Source of the DNA: Seonamhaeicola sediminis
Lineage (GTDB): Bacteria > Bacteroidota > Bacteroidia > Flavobacteriales > Flavobacteriaceae
DNA: 64,000 nucleotides
Reading direction: 5' to 3'
Assembly (NCBI RefSeq): GCF_004358095.2
Contig: NZ_SMZJ02000003.1
Coordinates: 248,001-312,000 of the forward strand
Made by a program: the position numbers and the translations under genes. Under the pieces are notes generated by a model. It was not told the DNA's origin and searched no databases. It worked only from the letters and a program-made list of their open reading frames with translations. Positions 58,332-64,000 of this stretch are shown here, one piece after another; position 1 is the first letter of the stretch, and each line of letters begins with the position of its first letter.

Positions 58332-59843
58332 TTACTGTTCTAATATTTCTTTTAATTTAGCCTCCATTTTAGCCACGATTTCTGGATGCTCGTTAGCTAT
58401 ATTTTTTTCTTCGGAAGGGTCTTTGTCTAAATTGAATAATTGTGGTTCGGGTCTAAATCCCGGGTCTACAAACTTTTGAACAATCCAATTGGGTACGGGC
58501 GCATCTTTTGGTTTGATGTATTTCCAATTATCCATTCTAAAACCGAAGGTGTATGATTCTTCGAGTAAGAATTTGCGTCCCTTATCTGATTTCCCTAACC
58601 AAGAATCCATAAAGTTTTGACTATCCACAGCATCTCCTTTTTCAATATTTTGATTGACTAAGGATGCCAAAGAGGCATACAAATCAACTTGAGACAACAA
58701 AGCTTTACTGGTGCCTGGTTTTACAACTTTTGGCCAATGTACCACGGTAGGCATTCGTGTTCCAGCCTCGTAAGCAGAATATTTACTCCCTCTGTACGGG
58801 CCACCTGGCTTATGGTCTCCCACCAACTCTCTAGCGTAATCTAAATAGCCGTCATCTAAAATAGGACCATTATCACTCGTGAAAATAATCAAGGTGTTTT
58901 CTAACAAACCTTGGTTATCCAATGCTTCTGAAATTTGTCCAACACACCAATCCATTTGTGCAATCACGTCTCCGCGTGGTCCCATAGTACTACTTTCCAC
59001 AAATTTAATATTGGCAATTCTTGGTTGATGAATATCATGCAATGAAAAATATAAGAAGAACGGATTGTCTTTATTTTCATCGATATATGTTGTGGCTTTA
59101 TCACTTAACACAAAAGGAATGTCTTCATCTACCCAAAGCGCATTTTTACCTCCTTTCATATACCCAATACGACTGATACCATTAATTACTGCTCCCTGAT
59201 GGTAAGGGTCTGTATGTTGTTTTAACAATTCAGGATGCTGAAAACCCCAAGGGTAGCCTTCAATTCTGGCACCATAACTTACTGTAATGGGGTCGTTGGG
59301 ATCTAAGCCAACCACTTTTTGGTTTTCAAGAAATACACAAGGTACTCTGTCTCCAGTTGCTGGAATTAAAAAACTATAGTCAAAACCCACTTCTTCTGGC
59401 CCTAATGGAATTTTTTCATTCCAATTGATTTTCCCTTTACCAAGACCTAAATGCCATTTGCCTACCACCCCGGTTTTATAACCTGCTTTTTGTAACATTT
59501 TAGGCAATGTACCCATGTTAGGGTTTATGATAAGTGGTGCATCACCTTCTAAAATTTCAGCATTATTTCGAAAGGCATAGCTTCCTGTTAATAAAGAATA
59601 TCTTGATGGTGTACAGGTTGATGCCGAACAATGGGCATCTGTAAAATTTAAACCATTTTTGGCCAGTGTGTCTATATGGGGTGTTTCTACTCCTATGGCT
59701 CCGTTTACGCCAATATCACCATAACCTAAATCGTCAACATAAATGATGACAATATTGGGATTGGTATTTTGAGCGCAGGCATGAAACACTACACAAAACA
59801 AAGTGCCAAACAACAGACTTTTAACAAAAGCTAACAAATTCAT
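58332..59843 (-). CDS. Sulfatase, type I (formylglycine), arylsulfatase A-like
   Basis: 503 residues with signal peptide and a possible lipobox HAC (Cys23). Metal site IIYVDDLGYGDIG, formylglycine site STCTPSRYSLLTG with Cys77, then GKWHLGLGKGKINW and IIFTSDNGP. The overall type is arylsulfatase A-like, with a C-terminal PQLFNLDKDPSEEKN segment typical of the family. It should remove a sulfate ester in the periplasm. It lies 12 bases after the DUF5107-TPR gene. Confidence 0.94.
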   Translation of the reverse strand: MNLLAFVKSLLFGTLFCVVFHACAQNTNPNIVIIYVDDLGYGDIGVNGAIGVETPHIDTLAKNGLNFTDAHCSASTCTPSRYSLLTGSYAFRNNAEILEGDAPLIINPNMGTLPKMLQKAGYKTGVVGKWHLGLGKGKINWNEKIPLGPEEVGFDYSFLIPATGDRVPCVFLENQKVVGLDPNDPITVSYGARIEGYPWGFQHPELLKQHTDPYHQGAVINGISRIGYMKGGKNALWVDEDIPFVLSDKATTYIDENKDNPFFLYFSLHDIHQPRIANIKFVESSTMGPRGDVIAQMDWCVGQISEALDNQGLLENTLIIFTSDNGPILDDGYLDYARELVGDHKPGGPYRGSKYSAYEAGTRMPTVVHWPKVVKPGTSKALLSQVDLYASLASLVNQNIEKGDAVDSQNFMDSWLGKSDKGRKFLLEESYTFGFRMDNWKYIKPKDAPVPNWIVQKFVDPGFRPEPQLFNLDKDPSEEKNIANEHPEIVAKMEAKLKEILEQ

Positions 59844-59855
59844 TACCTATTACTA

Positions 59856-62800
59856 TTAAGATTTAATACCAACAAGTGCTTGATGAATATGCGCTGGAAT
59901 ATGCGATAAATTAGTATCAATAACTTTGGTGAATGCCTCAGTGGCTTTACAATCCTCACCTTTACCTAACTGCCCTAAACCAATCATATAATTACAATGA
60001 ATTTTGTTTATAACGTTAAGATCTTGCTCCCAGATCAACAAATCCGGTAAAGAAATGGCGAAATAATCCAACTTAACATTATCGTTTATATGAGCCTTCC
60101 CATAGCTCAACAAATTATCAAACCTAGTATTTGCCTCTTCCATTTTCCCCAGCTTTTGAAGTGCCAATCCTTGGTAAAATATTTTATCTGGTTGCTGATC
60201 GTTATAAAAAATGGCTGGACTTGGATCACTCAATCCTTTAGAGGCTAAGTTAAAATAATAATTGGCTTTTTCTTCATTACCTAATCCTTCATAAGCACAA
60301 CCTAACCAATAATCAATATCGTTCTCAACAGTACCATGTAGTTTCCCTTCTCCTAAATTGTGTGGGTAATCCTTGGACTGTATTAAAAGCTTAATAGCGT
60401 CTTCGTAATTCTTAACAGAAATGTACTTTTTCGCAAGCTCGATATTACTTGTTAGATATTGAAATGGCACCTTACCTTCACCTCCTTCCCACGGATGGAA
60501 CTGACGCTTATCAATCAATGCTTTTGCTTTCTCAAAGTCACCTTTCAGATTATAAAGTGCAATACGCTCTAAGTACAAATCATCTCTTGAGTTGGTCAAA
60601 TCAATATGATCTTCTAGCAATGCCAAACGCTTTTCTATTGGAACATTTATCTTTTTGTATAACTGATCTAATTCCATTAATAACCTGGCATCATTATTAT
60701 CCAATTCGAACGCTTTTTCCAAATGGGTTACTGCCAAATCTTCTTGGTTGGTTTTGTTGTAATACAGAAGGGCCAAATTACGATGCGTAATAGCGAAACT
60801 ATCATCTAATTTAACCGATGACTCCCAACAATTTTTTGCTTCTTTGTATTGTCTGTTGGCATACCAAAAGTTACCTAAATAATAAAATGCTTTTGCATCA
60901 GACGGATTCGCTTTACAAGCCGACTGAAGCGCTATTACCTCTTCAATTTTATTTGGAAAACAATAGGTGTCTGGCATTTGTGATGCTTTTTTGTAGGCAT
61001 CTAAAGCACTAACACTATCTCCTTTTTGGTCTAAATACCACCCCATAAAATAGTATACCATTGGGTATACTTCAGCATTAGCATCGGTATGTACTTTTAA
61101 CAACGCTACGGCTTCGTCATATTGACCTGCCATAGCATAGTCTAATGAAAATTCTATGTAATTGTGAGCATAATTTCTAAGAATATCTTTAAATGCTTTT
61201 AAATCTTCTTGAGCATTAGACAACATATACTTTTCATATAGCACGCCAAAATTGAATTTATCAATAGCTAATGAATCTTCTATCAATTGTTTTGCTTGTT
61301 CAATTTTACCAATTTTTCTAAGCAAAATCACTTTAAGGTGTCTTGCCTTATGGTTGTGCCAGTTCTTGATTAAAGCTCTATCCACCAAATCCATGGCTTT
61401 TTCTAAATTACCGCGAGAGCAATCGATTTGTGCTAAGTTGAAATAGCCCGCATCCTGCCATTGTGCATTCCAACAGGCTTTAAAAAAACTAGCATAAGCC
61501 TCCTCTTTTTTACCCAAATAGCTTAATGCCATTCCTTTGTTAAAATAAGGCTCCCCATCATAAGGGTTTGGGTTGTGACTTGTAAGAGTTTCAATGGCTG
61601 TATCAAAATATCCAATAGCTTTTTCTAATTGCCCTTTACGCATGTACCAAAGCCCCATAGCGTTGTTGTTACGCACATCTTTTGGAGAACGTCTTAATGC
61701 TTCCTCGTAATAATCAGTGGCTACAAAAGTAGCGTGTCTGTATTGTTCTAAATGAAGCCCTCTTAAATACAAGGCTTCAATAGTTTCTATATCTTTTGGA
61801 TCTTTGGCCGCCTTGGCTGGTTCAGGGATTTCATCAGATAAATCCTTATCGGGTTCCCAAGCCACTAAAACTTTCCCTGCTGCGTCATTTAAAGAAATTT
61901 GTAAATCATCAAAAGTGAAATTCTCTATATCAATCGCTTTTTCAAACCCAACTGCTGGAGAAAGATTTAAAACTTCGTCATGTAAAACCTTATTTCCTGC
62001 TTTTAGAGTGATTACGCAATTATTGTAAGTTGATGTTACATAAACTTTCACCAAAGCTTTTCCATCAACCATTTCAAGATTTACTAAGGCCTCTTTAGTG
62101 GCATTTTTTACTACACCCACATTGTAATAAGGCATAAAATATTGCTTAAAACTCTTCTCTTCGTATGGATGCATCCAAGAGAAATCTGGTTGATTATCGG
62201 TGTAAACACCACACATTAACTCAATATAAGGGCCATCTTCATCTGTTAAATTTCTGTCCCATGCCTTACCAAACTCTCCGTTACCCCAAGTCCACTGTTT
62301 TTTACCTGGAGACACATTGTGATCGGCCACATGAAGCAATCCGCCTTTTGAATCGTTTTCATAACCACCCACAAAATCATACTTAGAAGTAATTGCCATA
62401 TAACTGGTTGGCACCGGAATATTTTTATATCTAGAGATATCTGTTCCTGGAGAATAATCTACTTTGTAATATTCGCCTTTAGCTATTGGAAACTCTGATA
62501 CATCGCGCTTACCATGGTCAAACACGGCATTTACATCTGGCGGAAACACTGATTGGTAATGATCATTAACTGCTACAGCAGGATTTGCCCACCATAAGAA
62601 TGTTTGTGGATGCGGTGTTCTGTTATATAAATGCGCTTTAATTTCAATGTAAGCTTTATCAGGATGCAAGGTAAAACCAGCCATTCCTTTAGTACGGAAC
62701 ATACGTTCTAATTCACTAACCCAAACCGTTTTACTGCCATCTTCGTTGTCTTCAATATAAAAATCTGTTGGGTCGTACGTACTTGGTCTATGATGCTGTG

Positions 62801-63158
62801 GCCAGTTAAACTCTATACCACCAGATATCCATGGCCCTGTTAACCCCACCAAAGCTGGTTTGATAACATGATTATAATACACAAAATCACGTTCTCTAAT
62901 CTTATCATACGCTCTTTGGATTCTACCACCTAAAGCAGGCAAAATCATTAATTTGATATAATCATTTTCAATAAAAATAGCATCCCACTCTTTATCTACT
63001 TTCTCATCACTGATTTTTTCAATAACAGGATGTGGATATACTGAACCACTACTGGCCTGATATACACGCTTTTCTAAAAAAACAGGGTATTTCTCTGGTG
63101 CCCCTACCTCATAGGTAGGAATGGTTACTCTCTCGTGCCAAGCCTTTACTGTCTTCAT
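59856..63158 (-). CDS. DUF5107 protein with long TPR array
   Basis: 1,100 residues, no signal peptide, so probably cytoplasmic. The N-terminal 330 residues match the DUF5107 beta-sandwich (WHERVTIPTYEVG, MILPALGGRIQRAYDK, NFWWANPAVAV-like). From about 450 onward are tandem TPR-like helices (AMGLWYMRKGQLEKAIGYFDTAIE, GNLEKAMDLVDRALIKNW, HRNLALLYYNKTNQEDLAVTHLEKAFELDN). DUF5107 is reported with glycan-utilisation genes and may act in sugar binding or hydrolysis. It is in the same transcript direction as GH2 and sulfatase genes, 33 bases after the truncated GH2 gene, so it probably serves the same catabolic system. Confidence 0.82.
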   Translation of the reverse strand: MKTVKAWHERVTIPTYEVGAPEKYPVFLEKRVYQASSGSVYPHPVIEKISDEKVDKEWDAIFIENDYIKLMILPALGGRIQRAYDKIRERDFVYYNHVIKPALVGLTGPWISGGIEFNWPQHHRPSTYDPTDFYIEDNEDGSKTVWVSELERMFRTKGMAGFTLHPDKAYIEIKAHLYNRTPHPQTFLWWANPAVAVNDHYQSVFPPDVNAVFDHGKRDVSEFPIAKGEYYKVDYSPGTDISRYKNIPVPTSYMAITSKYDFVGGYENDSKGGLLHVADHNVSPGKKQWTWGNGEFGKAWDRNLTDEDGPYIELMCGVYTDNQPDFSWMHPYEEKSFKQYFMPYYNVGVVKNATKEALVNLEMVDGKALVKVYVTSTYNNCVITLKAGNKVLHDEVLNLSPAVGFEKAIDIENFTFDDLQISLNDAAGKVLVAWEPDKDLSDEIPEPAKAAKDPKDIETIEALYLRGLHLEQYRHATFVATDYYEEALRRSPKDVRNNNAMGLWYMRKGQLEKAIGYFDTAIETLTSHNPNPYDGEPYFNKGMALSYLGKKEEAYASFFKACWNAQWQDAGYFNLAQIDCSRGNLEKAMDLVDRALIKNWHNHKARHLKVILLRKIGKIEQAKQLIEDSLAIDKFNFGVLYEKYMLSNAQEDLKAFKDILRNYAHNYIEFSLDYAMAGQYDEAVALLKVHTDANAEVYPMVYYFMGWYLDQKGDSVSALDAYKKASQMPDTYCFPNKIEEVIALQSACKANPSDAKAFYYLGNFWYANRQYKEAKNCWESSVKLDDSFAITHRNLALLYYNKTNQEDLAVTHLEKAFELDNNDARLLMELDQLYKKINVPIEKRLALLEDHIDLTNSRDDLYLERIALYNLKGDFEKAKALIDKRQFHPWEGGEGKVPFQYLTSNIELAKKYISVKNYEDAIKLLIQSKDYPHNLGEGKLHGTVENDIDYWLGCAYEGLGNEEKANYYFNLASKGLSDPSPAIFYNDQQPDKIFYQGLALQKLGKMEEANTRFDNLLSYGKAHINDNVKLDYFAISLPDLLIWEQDLNVINKIHCNYMIGLGQLGKGEDCKATEAFTKVIDTNLSHIPAHIHQALVGIKS

Positions 63159-63191
63159 AATCTTTAAATTTAATGCTTAGTTTGTTTGTTA

Positions 63192-64000
63192 CTAATATGT
63201 TAATAGCGCTTTTAGTTGACTAATTGTTAATTCACTTTTAGGTTTAAAATCCTGACCGGTCATATATGTTTTTAAACTGTATAAAAGTTGTTGTGCTTCA
63301 AGTCTTTCTTCTAAATCAGTATGCAGGTCTATTCCAGAAAAAATTAACTTTCCTTTCCCTACCCGTGCTTCAAAAATTAAAGCAAGTTTTCTATTTTTAA
63401 ACCAATCGTCAATAACTCTAACAATAGGATTTAATTCAGGCATATCGTCAAAAACAATAGCATTTGAATGACTCATGGCATCCCACCATTGCCAATTGGA
63501 ATGGTATTCTGTTGGAAAGTTAGCTAAAGCAGGGTGTTCTGGGTTACATAGAATTCCCAAGGTATGTGGTTTCTGTCCATTGGTCCAAGAGGTATTCCAA
63601 AAAATACTTGAAAAGCCAATACCAATATCGCCTCCTTTTTCTGGAGCTATATCTCCTTTGTTAATATTTAAAAGTACATTACCCCCATTCTCTAAATAAC
63701 TGATAGTTTTTGCATCTAGTTTACTTATTACTTTGATAGAGGAATCATCTACAACAACTCTATTTTTATTAGGATATACCCAAACATCCCAATTGTTTTT
63801 ATAATCTTCTACTGAAACAGTTAATGTTAACTTTTGAGCTGTATCTATAGAACTTAAAGACTGATTAATAGTACCCAATTGAATGCCATTCCCTATTGGA
63901 ATATCTGTTTCATTCAATACTCCTTTGGAGAAAACACTTCCATCTATTTTAATTAACTCCCATTTTGGGGTTACATTCTTTAAAGGATATTCTCCAAAAT
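63192..64000 (-). CDS. C-terminal end of a second divergent GH2 enzyme, cut off by window
   Basis: The frame stays open to the window edge, so only the last 270 or so residues are seen; the in-frame ATG at 63917 is internal. It matches the C-terminal domain of the GH2 gene at 51461-54247 segment by segment: WVYPNKNR against WVYPKASD, NWQWWDAMS against DWQWWDLCI, and FEARVGKGKLIFSGIDL against FEAKVGNGSLVFSSIDL. No catalytic residues are visible, so activity cannot be judged. Confidence 0.85.
   Translation of the reverse strand, partial: FGEYPLKNVTPKWELIKIDGSVFSKGVLNETDIPIGNGIQLGTINQSLSSIDTAQKLTLTVSVEDYKNNWDVWVYPNKNRVVVDDSSIKVISKLDAKTISYLENGGNVLLNINKGDIAPEKGGDIGIGFSSIFWNTSWTNGQKPHTLGILCNPEHPALANFPTEYHSNWQWWDAMSHSNAIVFDDMPELNPIVRVIDDWFKNRKLALIFEARVGKGKLIFSGIDLHTDLEERLEAQQLLYSLKTYMTGQDFKPKSELTISQLKALLTY

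Overview
The window looks like a chromosomal segment of a marine member of the Flavobacteriaceae (phylum Bacteroidota). The evidence is AT-rich DNA with Bacteroidota-type promoters (TTG, about 19 nt, TAnnTTTG), type IX secretion (T9SS) C-terminal signals, MetH split into two proteins, SAM-I riboswitches of the Bacteroidota type, and a large set of sulfatases and GH2/GH16 enzymes typical of algal-polysaccharide degraders. The genus is not decided from sequence alone. No rRNA, tRNA, CRISPR array, transposase or phage gene was seen.

Left edge (1-5 kb): pta (5' end cut off by the window) and ackA form an acetate/acetyl-phosphate operon. Facing it are two coupled envelope genes, a PagL-like lipid A deacylase homologue and a head-GIN lipoprotein.

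Sulfur island (5-28 kb, all on the minus strand): almost every step from sulfate to methionine is here. A promoter at 19.96 kb starts a DUF2061 membrane protein, cysH, cysD, cysN, a sulfite reductase with an extra C-terminal HEPN-like domain, two siroheme genes (SUMT and precorrin-2 dehydrogenase/ferrochelatase) and a TrxR-like ferredoxin-NADP reductase. After a hairpin come cysE and cysM. An Rrf2 regulator with four cysteines sits just upstream, with a long dyad in its own leader. A first SAM-I riboswitch heads a methionine synthase operon (homocysteine-binding half, small ABM-fold protein, cobalamin half, metF). A second SAM-I riboswitch heads metY, a triple fusion (homoserine acyltransferase, aspartokinase, homoserine dehydrogenase) and a second homocysteine synthase. 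Two Hsp20 genes, one very divergent, lie between. No APS kinase gene is present, although CysH looks like the PAPS type.

Middle (28-34.5 kb): an unrecognised helical protein, leuA-leuB, a GT-C type mannosyltransferase-like membrane protein and two small acidic proteins. An intergenic repeat with conserved ends and a variable central hairpin occurs at 6.1 and 32.4 kb.

Secreted-protein locus (34.8-40.6 kb, minus): a T9SS protein with a jelly-roll-like body, a GH16 lipoprotein, an FN3-like lipoprotein and a giant Asp-box/T9SS protein.

Hydroxyproline catabolism (40.9-46.8 kb): D-amino-acid dehydrogenase, hydroxyproline 2-epimerase, ketoglutarate semialdehyde dehydrogenase and a DHDPS-family deaminase convert trans-4-hydroxy-L-proline to 2-oxoglutarate. 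A divergent AraC regulator is the likely control.

Right part (46.8-64 kb, minus): a polysaccharide-utilisation region with three sulfatases, two GH2 enzymes plus the C-terminal end of a third that runs off the window, a DUF5107-TPR protein and an unrecognised lipoprotein. One orphan gene with a repeat-like tail interrupts it. No SusC/SusD pair is inside the window, so the substrate (probably a sulfated galactan-like algal glycan) is inferred only.
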